DNA of 64,000 nucleotides. Source: Nostoc sp. TCL240-02 (lineage in GTDB: Bacteria; Cyanobacteriota; Cyanobacteriia; Cyanobacteriales; Nostocaceae). The notes beneath the pieces are model-generated. The model saw only the letters and a list, made by a program, of their open reading frames with translations. It was not told the DNA's origin and did not search any database. How positions within the stretch are numbered: the first letter of the stretch is position 1; every line of letters begins with the position of its first letter. The position numbers and the translations under genes were made by a program. Below are positions 33,239 to 43,193 of this stretch, one piece after another. Location: NCBI RefSeq assembly GCF_013343235.1, contig NZ_CP040094.1, forward strand, positions 4,030,501 to 4,094,500, written 5' to 3'.

Positions 33239-34714
33239 CTAGGCGTTCAGTTTCTTTTCTACCAATTCGTTAGTCAGCTTCGGATCGGCACGTTTGGCTG
33301 TCTTTTTGAGAACTTGTCCAACAAAGAAGCCTTTAAGGTTGGTGTTACCGTTGCGATACTTTTCTAGTTCTTTGGGATTGGCGGCTATGACTTCATCAAC
33401 GATGGGTTCTAGTACACTAGGATCGGTGATTAACTCAAGACCTGCAAAGGCTTTTTCAGGAGAAATCCCATTGAGCAAATCTGGCAACTTTTCTTTAGCT
33501 TGAGCATTGCTAATTTTCCCGGTTTCAATGCGAGTAATGATCTCAGCTAAATTAGTGGGAGTCAGCCCGATTTGAGTAATACTGAGTTTTTGCTTATTAA
33601 GGTAGGCGGCAATATCTTGAGTAATCCAGTTTGCAGCAGCTTTGGGATTTGCTCCAGATGCGATCGCAGTTTCAAAATATTCCGTTACTGGACGATCTTC
33701 TGTCAATACTCGCGCATCATAAGCCGAAAGCCCCAACTCACTTTCATAATGATGGCGTTTTTGGGCTGGTAATTCTGGTAATTCGCTGCGCCACTTCTCT
33801 AATTCTGAATCCGTCACCTCAATTGGTGCTAAATCTGGTTCGGGGAAGTAGCGGTAATCGCTAGAACCTTCTTTTACCCGCATACTACTTGTGCGTTGAG
33901 CGCCTTCTTCCCACAGCCGAGTTTCTTGGATGATGCGCTCGCCTGCTTCGATGGCGGCGATTTGGCGCTCAATTTCGTAGTCAATCGCTCGTTGGATGGC
34001 GCTGAAGGAGTTCATGTTTTTAATTTCTACCTTGGTGCCAAATTCCTCTCGTCCTACTGGACGCACAGATATGTTGACATCGCAGCGCAGAGATCCTTCT
34101 TGCATATTGCCATCACTCACGCCGAGATAGCGCACAATCCGGCGTAACTCTTCGGCATATTCAGCAGCTTCTAATCCAGAACGCAAATCAGGTTCCGAGA
34201 CAATTTCCACTAACGGTATACCTGCGCGATTGTAGTCTACCAGAGAATAGGAAGAACCAGAGAGGCGATCGCTACCCGCATGTACCAATTTTCCTGCATC
34301 TTCTTCCATGTGCAGACGTGTAATACCAATGCGTTTGCGGCTGGGATTGCCTTCAGCATCTACCAATTCTATTTCTAACCAACCATGTTCTGCGATCGGT
34401 AGATCGTATTGAGAAATTTGGTAATTTTTGGGTAGGTCAGGATAAAAATACTGTTTCCGGTCAAACTTGCTATATCTTGCAATTTGACAATTCAGTGCCA
34501 AACCAGTTTTGACAGCGTATTCTAATACTTTTTCATTGAGTACAGGTAAGACCCCAGGTAAACCCATACAAACCGGGTCAATGTTAGTATTTGGGTCAGC
34601 ACCAAATGCCGTAGAGCTATTAGAGAAAATTTTGGTCTTGGTACTCAACTGACAATGGGTTTCTAGACCAATAATCGCTTCATACTCAGTTTTTACAGTT
34701 GTAGCAGTCGTCAT
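33239..34714 (-). CDS. gatB: Asp-tRNA(Asn)/Glu-tRNA(Gln) amidotransferase subunit B
   Basis: A 491-residue GatB of normal length. Landmarks are YEAIIGLETHCQL at the start, the metal/ATP-pocket region GLPGVLPVLNEKV, RKQYFYPDLPKNYQISQYD, HMEEDAGK, DYNRAGIPLVEIVSEPD and the C-terminal YqeY-like tRNA-binding tail (SNAQAKEKLPDLL, GNTNLKGFFVGQV). With GatA and GatC it converts mischarged Glu-tRNA(Gln) to Gln-tRNA(Gln), using ammonia from glutamine hydrolysis. gatA and gatC are not in the window, which is common in cyanobacteria. Confidence 0.96.
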   Translation of the reverse strand: MTTATTVKTEYEAIIGLETHCQLSTKTKIFSNSSTAFGADPNTNIDPVCMGLPGVLPVLNEKVLEYAVKTGLALNCQIARYSKFDRKQYFYPDLPKNYQISQYDLPIAEHGWLEIELVDAEGNPSRKRIGITRLHMEEDAGKLVHAGSDRLSGSSYSLVDYNRAGIPLVEIVSEPDLRSGLEAAEYAEELRRIVRYLGVSDGNMQEGSLRCDVNISVRPVGREEFGTKVEIKNMNSFSAIQRAIDYEIERQIAAIEAGERIIQETRLWEEGAQRTSSMRVKEGSSDYRYFPEPDLAPIEVTDSELEKWRSELPELPAQKRHHYESELGLSAYDARVLTEDRPVTEYFETAIASGANPKAAANWITQDIAAYLNKQKLSITQIGLTPTNLAEIITRIETGKISNAQAKEKLPDLLNGISPEKAFAGLELITDPSVLEPIVDEVIAANPKELEKYRNGNTNLKGFFVGQVLKKTAKRADPKLTNELVEKKLNA

Positions 34715-34844
34715 AATATCACTAATTTCAGCATAATCCTTGTAGTGGTACTATTGTAGCGGCGTATTGAGTTGCGCTGAAGACGGTTATTTCGGTGAGT
34801 AATGCTTACCCTGATGAGCTTGAAAAGGAAGTTGTAAACCTAAG

Positions 34845-35003
34845 ATGAAGAAAATCTTGATTATTGGTTCGGGGGGTGCTGATAAATCTACCCTAGTCAG
34901 CGAACTGGGAACCATCTTAGGCTTACAAGTCATTCACTTAGATACTTGGTACTAGAATTCTGGCTGGGTTGAGACTCCTATTGATCGTTATTATCAAAAA
35001 GGA
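34845..35003 (+). pseudogene. Remnant of a P-loop adenylate-kinase-like (topology modulation) protein
   Basis: ATG 34845 opens MKKILIIGSGGADKSTL, a P-loop of the small kinase family sometimes called DNA topology modulation protein, followed by VIHLDTWY. A TAG at 34953 stands where the family usually has a Trp-like position. Downstream codons NSGWVETPIDRYY continue the family pattern, then run in frame into a PIN-domain remnant at 35004. The P-loop reads GGADKS, with Asp in place of the usual Gly. Only about 53 of the usual 170-180 residues remain. Confidence 0.75.
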
Positions 35004-35461
35004 ATTTTAATTGACACAAATATCCTGCTTCTCTTCTTAGTGGGAAGTGTCAATAAGGAACGAATAACTAGATTTAATCGAACCCAGCAATTTCTACCAG
35101 AAGATTATGATCTTCTGTTAGCATTCATTGCAAAATTTAAAAAGCTTGTAACAACTCCGAATATTTTAACAGAAGTTAATAGCCTTACAAATCAACTTGG
35201 TGAAGCTGAATGTTCTCAATGTTTTACAATATTTGCTCAATTTGCTAAAAATGTTGATCTTTTAGATGAATGCTATGTAAAAATTTAGATGCTGTTAATA
35301 CTGATGAATTTGTAAAATTCGAACTTACTGACAGTGGAGTCCTGATTTTATCTAAAGGCAATTATCTTGTACTAACTGATGATCTCAAATTAGCAAATTA
35401 TCTTCAGAGTGTAGAAATTGACATGATTAACTTTAACAACATTCGTCTCTTTAACTGGTAG
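35004..35461 (+). pseudogene. Decayed PIN-domain gene
   Basis: From 35004 the frame reads ILIDTNILLLFLVGSVN, a PIN start whose initiator has become ATT. It continues with the acidic NILTEVNSL and reaches a stop at 35286. The next frame carries the missing C-terminus (ELTDSGVLILSKGNYLVLTDDLKLANYL to INFNNIRLFNW, stop about 35461). A single A missing from the run at 35279-35283 explains the shift. Acidic residues are mostly kept. It is probably a toxin-family gene lost by start mutation and frameshift, with no antitoxin gene beside it. Confidence 0.75.
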
Positions 35462-35707
35462 TAAAATATAAAATTTCACCACATACCTATCCCACCAACC
35501 TATAGTAGTTCGCTCAATGGGGTAAATATGCACACAACTAGCTCCCCTTAAAAAGGCTACCTCTAATTCCCTCCTTTTCAATAAGGGTTAGGAAGGATAA
35601 AGCCTTTACAATTCACAAGGGAATTAATTAAATAATTATTAAAAATATATGTGCCCCTTAGTTAATCCCTGAAAGTATTTAATAATAAATAAAACTATTA
35701 AACAAAA

Positions 35708-35734
35708 TTAGCACTCAAGGCTTGTTAGTGCTAA
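35708..35734. promoter_or_regulatory. CIRCE-like operator 1 (HrcA site)
   Basis: TTAGCACTC-N9-TAGTGCTAA, one mismatch from the CIRCE consensus TTAGCACTC-N9-GAGTGCTAA. It ends directly before the -35 box of the promoter at 35735-35762. Confidence 0.75.
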
Positions 35735-35762
35735 TTTACAATTGAAGTTTAATACCTATAAT
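35735..35762 (+). promoter_or_regulatory. Promoter bracketed by CIRCE-like operators
   Basis: TTTACA (35735-35740), a 16-base spacer, and TATAAT (35757-35762). Predicted transcription start about 35769, inside the second CIRCE-like site. The next gene begins at 35924, giving a leader of about 155 nt. A second TATAAT at 35868-35873 has no good -35. Confidence 0.7.
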
Positions 35763-35789
35763 TTAGCACTCAAGGCTAGCTAGTGCTAA
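35763..35789. promoter_or_regulatory. CIRCE-like operator 2 (HrcA site)
   Basis: TTAGCACTC-N9-TAGTGCTAA again, starting on the base after the -10 box and covering the predicted start point, the classical CIRCE position. Six T follow, so as RNA it could also act as a terminator-like hairpin. The N9 spacers of the two copies share AAGGCT. Confidence 0.75.
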
Positions 35790-35923
35790 TTTTTTATTTA
35801 ACTTTAACACTTACGATATAAATCGAAAGTATAATTTTCATAGATGCTTAAGTTAGGCTATAAGTATTATAATAGAGAAAAAGTAAAGCTTCCTGCAAGT
35901 AATTTATAACTCGGAGTACTAGC

Positions 35924-36274
35924 ATGAAATACACTTTTGATATTGTAGGAGTATCTCCACTTTTGCAGTTTTTTAATCACCAACAGCAAAATGAGCAAAA
36001 ACCACCCCACCAAGGTGTGGAATACTTGGGGATGTATACGTGTACACTAGATACCTTTCTAGAATCGGTAGAATCCGTTCCAGCCAAGTGGGGTTGGAAT
36101 CTAGATCAAGTGGTAGATACCGTGATTCAGTTTTGGTTGAACAACTCAGACAGTATTAGTTATTGGAAAGTACGTTTAAGTAATGCTGGTAAAGATAATT
36201 TACTAGTCGCAAGATTGGCAGATATAACCGCCTTACAAGCTGAATTTGAATCCCTTCTAGATAAGAAATGGTGA
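35924..36274 (+). CDS. Hypothetical protein, 116 aa, under CIRCE-type promoter
   Basis: A 116-residue soluble protein of unknown family, with a GGAG ribosome site 10 bases before ATG 35924. It begins MKYTFDIVGVSPLLQFFNHQ; a proline/glutamine patch (QQQNEQKPPHQG) follows, and the C-terminal half is Trp-rich (PAKWGWNLDQV, SYWKVRLSN) with a final helix. No signal, membrane segment or catalytic motif is seen. Its promoter is flanked by two CIRCE-like operators, so HrcA-dependent heat-shock expression is inferred. It is not a chaperonin or small heat-shock protein of known type. Confidence 0.75.
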   Translation: MKYTFDIVGVSPLLQFFNHQQQNEQKPPHQGVEYLGMYTCTLDTFLESVESVPAKWGWNLDQVVDTVIQFWLNNSDSISYWKVRLSNAGKDNLLVARLADITALQAEFESLLDKKW

Positions 36275-36285
36275 ATAGATAGCTA

Positions 36286-36422
36286 GATATAGGACTCATA
36301 TTTTATTTTTGAAAAAGCTCAGTACAACTCAAAAATCCTTCTTTCCTCTTACCTGTCAACACAAGTAAGTATGGCTACGCCACGCTGCGCTAACAAAAAT
36401 CAAAGCGAATTCTTATAGGAGT
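36286..36422. mobile_element. MITE-like element with terminal inverted repeats, copy 2
   Basis: About 137 bp related to 21779-21927. It has the TATAGGACTCATATTTTATT start, shared CAACTCAAAAA, CTTCTTTCCT and ATGGCTACGCCACGCTGCG blocks, and the AATCAAAGCGAATTCTTATAGGA-type end. It lies 12 bp after the CIRCE-linked gene. Confidence 0.7.
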
Positions 36423-36448
36423 AAGGATTGCTGTGCCTCCAAGCAAAA

Positions 36449-37459
36449 TCAATGCTTTTCTCTGTTATTTTCGTTCTCAAGTATTTTGAGAATTTTGAGA
36501 TATAGATTTTCTACTCTTTTGGTCTGAACTTCACCAAATGATGCGTAGTGACTTAAGCTAGGAGCGCCATTTACTTCAAGGATTGTATAATCTGCTATTG
36601 GTAAGGTTATATCACTAGCAAGAATGTCCACACCTGCTAATCTCAGTTGCATATCTTTTGTAATACTTACTGCGAGTTTTCGAAAATCAGGATGAATACT
36701 TTCTGTAAAGTCTACTGCCTCGCCTCCAGTGGATAAATTTGCATTATCTAAAAGATATACAATATTATTCTTAGGTATCACACTACTAAAATTTAGCTTC
36801 CGTCTTCGCAAGTTTTTTTTAATTCTGTAATCTTCAAAATCTATAATTTCTTTTCTACCATTTTTGATAAAACTTTCCTGCTTGTGTTGCATAAGTTCTA
36901 AAACATTAGACTGACCATCCCCGTTTATAAATAGGGGAATTCTTTGATATGCCGAAACTACTTCATCATCAAGTACTACAATTCTATAATCATTACCATT
37001 ATAAAATCTTTCAACAATAAAGCCTGAGACTTTTTGTAAGATTTTCTTGGCTATTTGATAGTATTCTTGCTTATTATAAACCTTGGTAACAAATATTCCT
37101 TGACTGAGATTAATTGGCTTGACAATTACAGGAAATCCCAACTCCTTAGCATAATAGAATCCTTCATCTATATTTCTGACATTAGCTATTTCTTCGCATA
37201 ATTCTTCACTAAAAAATGTTTTTCCTTCAGTAACTTTGTAGCCAAAATTTTTCAAAAAAAAGCTGGAAACACTTTTATCTTTTGCTATTGCTGTTGAACC
37301 CGAAGAATTAATACTAAATCTGGTATTTTTAAAAAAAGTTTTATTACCATTTTTAAAGGTAATCAGTCCCACAAAGGTGCATTCTGGATCTACTAAAACT
37401 ACTGCTCCTATTTCCTCTGCTACTTTTTGAATGATTGATGTTACAAATGGTGTTTCCAT
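36449..37459 (-). CDS. Stand-alone ATP-grasp ligase related to cyanophycin synthetase
   Basis: A 336-residue ATP-grasp protein. GFPVIVKPINLSQGIFVT holds the nucleotide-binding Lys and glycine loop, and GFIVERFYNGNDYRIVVLDDEVV the hinge. LLDNANLSTGGEAVDFTESI and GVDILASDIT...YTILEVNGAPSL supply the Mg-binding Glu and Asn. These last motifs match the ATP-grasp domain of cyanophycin synthetase (CphA1) and of GshF-type ligases. CphA is about 870 residues with a Mur-ligase half; this protein has neither that half nor the CphA N-domain. It therefore probably joins an amino acid or peptide carboxylate to an amine. The substrate is unknown and no peptide precursor gene was found next to it. Confidence 0.85.
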   Translation of the reverse strand: METPFVTSIIQKVAEEIGAVVLVDPECTFVGLITFKNGNKTFFKNTRFSINSSGSTAIAKDKSVSSFFLKNFGYKVTEGKTFFSEELCEEIANVRNIDEGFYYAKELGFPVIVKPINLSQGIFVTKVYNKQEYYQIAKKILQKVSGFIVERFYNGNDYRIVVLDDEVVSAYQRIPLFINGDGQSNVLELMQHKQESFIKNGRKEIIDFEDYRIKKNLRRRKLNFSSVIPKNNIVYLLDNANLSTGGEAVDFTESIHPDFRKLAVSITKDMQLRLAGVDILASDITLPIADYTILEVNGAPSLSHYASFGEVQTKRVENLYLKILKILENENNREKH

Positions 37460-37840
37460 TATGATAACTATAATTTTATCGGGGGAACTTAATATTAATT
37501 TTCAAATGAGCTTTTGATAGTCTCTTTTAAGACATTAGCGTTAAGTTTACCACTGATACTGATTTTCCTTCTGCGTATGCAAACAAATCATGAAAACTCA
37601 ATATTTGGCAAACCTTCTGCTTGAAGATTTTTTGGTGCTGAAAACAGTTGCAAATTAAGGCTTTGAGATTCATAGCTACCTGAAAATTACAACTTAATTG
37701 GTCTAAAATTTAGCGCTAAGTGTTGACAACTTATTAATAATCGAATAACAAGGTGGCAGCAGCATAAAAAAAGCGTTAGTGCATTCCTACTTAGAAACCA
37801 ATTAACGCCCTTCATTAAACTTCATACGGATAACATCATT
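37460..37840. other. 381-bp divergent intergenic region
   Basis: Upstream DNA of the ATP-grasp gene (-) and of the 78-residue gene (+). Short complementary pieces GCGTTAGTG and AATTAACGC lie just before the small gene. Nothing else was recognised. Confidence 0.4.
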
Positions 37841-38077
37841 ATGCCAGAAAATAAGGTTAACCAAGCTTCTAAATCAGACAATCAGCCTATTGCTTATAAA
37901 GAACGCCTCAATTCTTGGGCAATCGCTCGTCAGCTTCCTAATACGCAACGGGAAATTGTTGCTCGCTTCCGCAGCCGTTCTGATGCTGATGGCTATATGC
38001 GACACCTCCCCCAGGAAATACCAAATGCTTCATATATGGTTGTTTTTGATTGCCAACGCGAAGCATCTGTAATTTAA
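37841..38077 (+). CDS. Conserved-looking small hypothetical protein, 78 aa
   Basis: A 78-residue protein from ATG 37841. After a polar N-terminus it has YKERLNSWAIARQLPNTQREIVARFRSRSDADGYMRHL and ends SYMVVFDCQREA. The pattern (beta strand, helix with Arg-Ser-Asp-Ala-Asp, beta strand) looks like a small alpha/beta fold of about 60 residues, which I remember as common in cyanobacterial genomes, without a function. A second frame inside it is a shadow. Confidence 0.7.
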   Translation: MPENKVNQASKSDNQPIAYKERLNSWAIARQLPNTQREIVARFRSRSDADGYMRHLPQEIPNASYMVVFDCQREASVI

Positions 38078-39029
38078 AGTACAAATTTCGGCAATAGACC
38101 TATTTTCAAAATAGGGAACAGAGAAAGAAATTTTCGTTCTAGATTGTGTTCGCTTAGGGGGTGCTTTGTCCTTACTCTGTTCATTAGTATCTTTTTACAT
38201 TTTTGTGGTGAAAAGGGAAGGATTAAGGGGAAAATCCAATCCCTTTAACCCTTGCTCTTAATCTCTCTTTTTGCCCGCAAAAAATTAAAAATGTGTAGGT
38301 GTAGCTCGTCGAAAGCGAGCAGCGCTCACTACAAACTAATTTCAATACAGCAGTTTTCCTTTCCATAAAGTACAAAGCTACTGGTTTAGAGGCAGGGGAC
38401 AGGAGGTAGAAACTCTTTATATATGATGCGTGAATCCTGCATTGTATACCTCACTTACTTGCAATTCTCTGTATTTATTACATTACTTAATTTCCTTTGA
38501 TTATTCTCGCCTACTTACTTAATTAGAAGCAGAAGTTATTAAATTTTTTACCATTATATTAAACCTCATCTATATTGAAACATAGAGTTTTTTAAAAAAT
38601 ATATTTATGTAGATTGGGTTGAGTGAAACATAACGCAAGATTACCACCTTATTTATGTTGGGTTAAGCGATCGCTGCACCCAAACGACAAAACTACGGTT
38701 CTCAAGGTAGACGAGGTTTATATACAAATATATTACTAGGAATTACGTACTGTACAAAAAAGCTATATTATGGATCAACGTAAATACGTCGTTTTAGATT
38801 TCTATTAATCATTGATGGTAAATAGACCTGCGTTGTAGGGGTAATTCATGAATTGCCCCTACGACGGATCTTGTTTTTCAATTTATCTATACTTGGTCTT
38901 TCCTGTCAATGCGTAAGTCCGAATTACTTAAAAAATCAGTAATTGCCCCCTTGCTATTGATATTTTAAATTACTTAAAAGTAAAGGTTAGTGTAATAAGC
39001 CCTGAAAGAAAGTGCTTGAGGGTTAATAA
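38078..39029. other. 952-bp intergenic region upstream of the LOV kinase
   Basis: No gene found. It contains a palindrome-rich dispersed-repeat stretch near 38296-38335 (CTCGTCGAAAGCGAG), a HIP1 site, and the hairpin listed at 38835-38862. GTACTGTAC at about 38748 is a short palindrome of unknown meaning. Confidence 0.45.
38835..38862. repeat. Short dispersed palindrome (GTAGGGGCAATTC family)
   Basis: GTAGGGG-AATTCATGAATT-CCCCTAC with one mismatched pair. Related to 39-65. Confidence 0.8.
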
Positions 39030-42000
39030 GTGGTCAAACAGTGCCGATATCACTGGTTAAAAGCTGTGATATTTTTCCACAAACAAAAATTACTAGCTTT
39101 ATTGCTGGGAATTTTCTTCTCAATCTCTGTAGTTTTACTCTGCCAGCGACTTTCAATTCAGACTCTAAGTTTATTAACACAAGTAGTATTGATTACAGGG
39201 TTATTGGTTGTCACGCTGACATTATCAATTTGTTTTGTCCTGGCGATAAAAGTAAATAATCAGCAAATAGCACTCATAAATCAGGAGCTAACTCATAGGA
39301 TTTTAGAGCAAAAACAGGTAGAAATTACCCTCCGCGCCAGTGAAAATCGTCTGCGCCAGTTACTAGAAACTGTCAAAGTCATCCCTTGGGAATTAGACTT
39401 GAAAACTTGGCGATTTATTTACGTTGGGCCACAAGCGGTAGATTTGTTAGATCATGCGATCGCACAATGGTACGAAGAAAATTTTTGGGTTAATCATCTA
39501 CATCCACATGACCGAGAAAAGTCTGTTCATTTTCGTCAAGAAGCAATTGCTAGATGTGAGAATCACGAATTAGAATACCGGATGTTAGCAGCCGATGGGC
39601 GAGTTGTTTGGCTACGAGACGTTGTTAGCGTAGTTGAGGAAGCAGGAACTCCTACTATGCTAAGGGGGTTTATGTTTGACATTACTGATTTAAAGCAGGT
39701 TGAACAAACCTTGAGACTCAGAGAGAGGGCACTTGCTGCTACCAGTAATGGAATTATTATTGCCGATGCCAGACTTCCCTATAATCCGATTATTTACGTC
39801 AACTGCGCTTTTGAGAAAATAACAGGCTACAGTGCTGCTGATGTGATTGGGCAAAACTGTCGATTTTTGCAACGCACAGATCGCCAGCAACCAGCACTCA
39901 ATGAACTGCGTTCATCTCTTCAAGCTGGAACAAGTTGCAAAGTTATTCTCCGCAACTATAGTAAAGATGGTATCTTGTTTTGGAATGAATTGAGTATTTC
40001 TCCTATTCATGACGAAAATGGCAAATTAAGCCACTTTATTGGAATTCAGACAGATATTAGCCAGCGCAAGCAAGCCGAAGCCAGTCTGCATCGGCAAGCC
40101 CTCACTTTTGAAAACATGCATGATGGCGTAATTATCACAGATTTAACCGGAAATATTATTGACTGGAATCCTGCTGCCCAAAGCATGTTTGGCTATACCA
40201 AAGCCGAGATTTTGGCTAAACATGTCAGTATTTTGCATCAGCCGGAAGTAGCCGCAACATTAAGCACCAAAATTCTCGAAAAAATCAACCAGCAAGCGCG
40301 CTGGTCAGGGGAAATAAACTTTCTTCGTAAAGATGGCAGTCAGGCAATTTGCGAAACAACAGTAGTCTCTTTACAGGATGAACAAGGAGAAACTGTTGCC
40401 ACTGTTGGCATCAATCACGACATTACCGAAAACAAACGAGCTAAAGAAGCATTGCAACGGCAATTGCATCGTACCCTGCTACTTGAACAAATTACTCAAG
40501 AAATTCGTCAAAGTCTTGATACCAGCAAAATCTTTGAGACGGCTGCTACCCAAATTGGACAAGCTTTTAAAGCCGATCGCTGTCTAATCCATTCTTACAT
40601 TAGCGACCCCATTCGCCGAATTCCCCTAGTAGCAGAATATAATACACTCCCCGGTTACTGCTCCATGCTGAAATTGGAAGTTCCCATGACTAACAATCCT
40701 CATGCAGAGCAGATGATGGCACAAGAAAGTGCGATCGCCTCTCCTGATGTGTATGCCGATCCTTTACTTAAGGCGACTGAACCTATCTGCCGAAAAATTA
40801 AACTGAAGTCTATGCTGTCAATCCGCACCTCCTATCAAGGAGAACCCAATGGTGCGATCGGATTACATCAGTGCAGCTATTTTCGCCAGTGGACACCAGA
40901 CGAAATCGAATTACTAGAAGCAGTAGCGGCTCAACTAGGTATTGCTCTAGCACAGGCTCACTTACTGGAACAAGAAACCCGCCGACGGGAAGAACTTACC
41001 TTGAAAAACTTTGCTTTGGAGCAGGCAAAACGTCAGGCTGAAGCCGCAAATCGGGCAAAAAGTGAGTTTTTAGCAATGATGAGCCACGAAATTCGGACTC
41101 CAATGAATGCTGTTATTGGCATGACCGATCTCCTGCTGAATACTGACCTCACCTCCCAACAGCAAGACTTTGTAGAAACAGTTCGTAGTAGCGGAGATGC
41201 TTTGCTTACCATCATCAATGACATTCTAGATTTCTCCAAAATTGAGTCGGGAAAACTGGAATTAGAAGAACAGCCTTTTGATTTGAGAGCTTGTGTGGAA
41301 CAGGCTATTTCTCTATTAGCCCCGAAAGCTGTCCAAAAAGATATCGAACTAGCTTACCTAATCGAACCACAAGTTCCCACTCAGATTGTTGGCGATATGA
41401 CACGTCTGCGCCAAGTCTTAATGAATCTCCTCAACAACGCCATTAAGTTTACTGAATATGGAGAAGTGGTACTCTCTGTTGAACTGGGGGCTGGAGATTC
41501 AGGGAAGCAGGGGGAAAATTCCTCTCCTCTGCACCCTTCCCCCGTTCGGCTACGCTCACGGCAAGCCTGCTCCTCTACCTCTTCCGAGTCCCCAATCCAA
41601 ATTCAATTTGCCATCAAAGATACAGGTATTGGCATCACGCCAGAGAAGATAGAGCGGTTATTTCATCCCTTCACTCAGGCTGATGTCTCCATGACTCGAA
41701 GATATGGCGGCACAGGGCTAGGACTAGTCATTAGCAAGCGGCTTAGTAAGATGATGGGGGGCACTCTTTGGGTGGAAAGCCAAGGGATTGTTGGTGGCAA
41801 TCCTAGCCCTAGATGGAAAAGTAGAGAATTATTATCATCTCCTTGCTCTTGCCAAGGTTCAACATTCTACTTCACGATTACTGCCCAAGTGTCTGCTGTA
41901 CTAGAAGCTGAATTTAGTAATTCGCCGATGCAGCTTCAGGGAAAGCGCCTGTTGATTGTGGATGACAATCTGACTAACTGCCAAATTATCAGCTTGCAAG

Positions 42001-43193
42001 CAGAGTCTTGGAAAATGGAAACTTATGCTGCCAAATCTGCGAAAGAAGCGTTAGCTCAACTTGCTCAGGGGACACAGTTTGATATTGCCATTTTAGATAT
42101 GGAAATGCCGGAAATGGATGGCATAACCCTAGCTCGTCAAATCCGCAGGCAATCTGGTTGTCAAAATCTACCTTTAGTAATTCTCACCTCTTTAGGTAGA
42201 GGAGAAACATTCTCTGACTTTGGTGATCTCGATGCTGCCTCTTTGAGCAAACCCATCAAACAGTCTCAACTCTACGATGTTATGACCCGTGTTTTAGGAA
42301 ATCAGCCAAGCCAAGTGAGTATTTCTGATTTTCCCTTGGTCGTTCGGCATTTGACCGATCCACTGCCACTACGGATTCTTTTGGCAGAGGATACGGTTGT
42401 CAATCAGAAAGTTGCTTTACTAATGCTACAGAAAATAGGTTATTCGGCTGATGTCGTAACTAATGGGGTAGAAGTACTCAAGGCTTTGGAAAAACAGCCT
42501 TATGACCTAGTGTTGATGGATGTTCACATGCCCGAAATGGATGGGTTAGAAACAGCTCAGAGAATCTGTCAAGAATGGGAAGTTGGTTTTCGTCCATATA
42601 TCATTGCGATAACTGCCAATGCGATGCGAGGCGATCGCGAAATTTGTCTTGCTGCTGGTATGGATGACTACATTAGCAAACCGATTCAGCTTCAAAAATT
42701 AGCTCAGGCACTCAGCAAATGCCCACGCCAAAGAAGTCTTGAAGTTACTTCTATAATCAAACAAGATCGAGCGATGTACTTAGAATTCCAACCTTTGCAA
42801 GATATTCTCCAAGAAGAGCAAAACCAGACATTAAAAAGTGCCAAAATTGATGCCAAAATTCTCCAATCCTTACGGGATATAGTCAGAGGCGATCGTGTTG
42901 TATTTGCTGAACTAATTAAGTGTTATCTTACAGAGACACCGAGACTGGTACAAGATATTAGGACTGCGATCGCAAATCGGGATGCCCAAACTATATGGAA
43001 AGCAGCCCATCAACTTAAGTCTAGCAGTGCCTCAATTGGAGCGATCGCTTTAGCACAGCTTTGCAAGGTTTTAGAAGCACAGGGACGGAGCAGTGAACTA
43101 GATAACAGCGTAGAATTACTCACGCAGTTATACCAGGAATATGAACAAGTTAAAACTGCGTTAGAAAAAGAACTTGCGAAGGAAACGCCATGA
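39030..43193 (+). CDS. Hybrid sensor histidine kinase with LOV, PAS, GAF, two REC and HPt domains
   Basis: A 1387-residue phosphorelay protein. Two membrane helices (about 20-75) and a coiled coil lead to PAS 1 (about 105-220). The next PAS (about 232-345) has the LOV signature GQNCRFLQ with the flavin-adduct Cys277, and [16 protein letters not shown] and FIGIQTD, which carry the flavin-contact Asn and Gln residues. PAS 3 (350-470) and a GAF (about 490-650) without a bilin Cys-His follow. The kinase core is SHEIRTPMN (His686) and the ATPase domain (DTGIGI, GGTGLGL). REC1 (Asp1023), REC2 (Asp1164) and HPt (His1327) complete it. Two in-frame repeat-like insertions lie in the ATPase domain. Start GTG 39030 after GAGGG. 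The stop overlaps the next gene by 4 bp. Confidence 0.92.
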   Translation: MVKQCRYHWLKAVIFFHKQKLLALLLGIFFSISVVLLCQRLSIQTLSLLTQVVLITGLLVVTLTLSICFVLAIKVNNQQIALINQELTHRILEQKQVEITLRASENRLRQLLETVKVIPWELDLKTWRFIYVGPQAVDLLDHAIAQWYEENFWVNHLHPHDREKSVHFRQEAIARCENHELEYRMLAADGRVVWLRDVVSVVEEAGTPTMLRGFMFDITDLKQVEQTLRLRERALAATSNGIIIADARLPYNPIIYVNCAFEKITGYSAADVIGQNCRFLQRTDRQQPALNELRSSLQAGTSCKVILRNYSKDGILFWNELSISPIHDENGKLSHFIGIQTDISQRKQAEASLHRQALTFENMHDGVIITDLTGNIIDWNPAAQSMFGYTKAEILAKHVSILHQPEVAATLSTKILEKINQQARWSGEINFLRKDGSQAICETTVVSLQDEQGETVATVGINHDITENKRAKEALQRQLHRTLLLEQITQEIRQSLDTSKIFETAATQIGQAFKADRCLIHSYISDPIRRIPLVAEYNTLPGYCSMLKLEVPMTNNPHAEQMMAQESAIASPDVYADPLLKATEPICRKIKLKSMLSIRTSYQGEPNGAIGLHQCSYFRQWTPDEIELLEAVAAQLGIALAQAHLLEQETRRREELTLKNFALEQAKRQAEAANRAKSEFLAMMSHEIRTPMNAVIGMTDLLLNTDLTSQQQDFVETVRSSGDALLTIINDILDFSKIESGKLELEEQPFDLRACVEQAISLLAPKAVQKDIELAYLIEPQVPTQIVGDMTRLRQVLMNLLNNAIKFTEYGEVVLSVELGAGDSGKQGENSSPLHPSPVRLRSRQACSSTSSESPIQIQFAIKDTGIGITPEKIERLFHPFTQADVSMTRRYGGTGLGLVISKRLSKMMGGTLWVESQGIVGGNPSPRWKSRELLSSPCSCQGSTFYFTITAQVSAVLEAEFSNSPMQLQGKRLLIVDDNLTNCQIISLQAESWKMETYAAKSAKEALAQLAQGTQFDIAILDMEMPEMDGITLARQIRRQSGCQNLPLVILTSLGRGETFSDFGDLDAASLSKPIKQSQLYDVMTRVLGNQPSQVSISDFPLVVRHLTDPLPLRILLAEDTVVNQKVALLMLQKIGYSADVVTNGVEVLKALEKQPYDLVLMDVHMPEMDGLETAQRICQEWEVGFRPYIIAITANAMRGDREICLAAGMDDYISKPIQLQKLAQALSKCPRQRSLEVTSIIKQDRAMYLEFQPLQDILQEEQNQTLKSAKIDAKILQSLRDIVRGDRVVFAELIKCYLTETPRLVQDIRTAIANRDAQTIWKAAHQLKSSSASIGAIALAQLCKVLEAQGRSSELDNSVELLTQLYQEYEQVKTALEKELAKETP

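Noticed and set aside
34845..35461. Two or three separate small genes
   Set aside because: Read together they spell parts of one kinase-like start and one PIN domain, broken by a stop and a one-base shift, so they are treated as pseudogenes.
35763..35795. Simple intrinsic terminator (hairpin plus six T)
   Set aside because: The sequence matches CIRCE at nearly all positions, is duplicated around a promoter and has no intact upstream gene to terminate. Kept as a caveat only.
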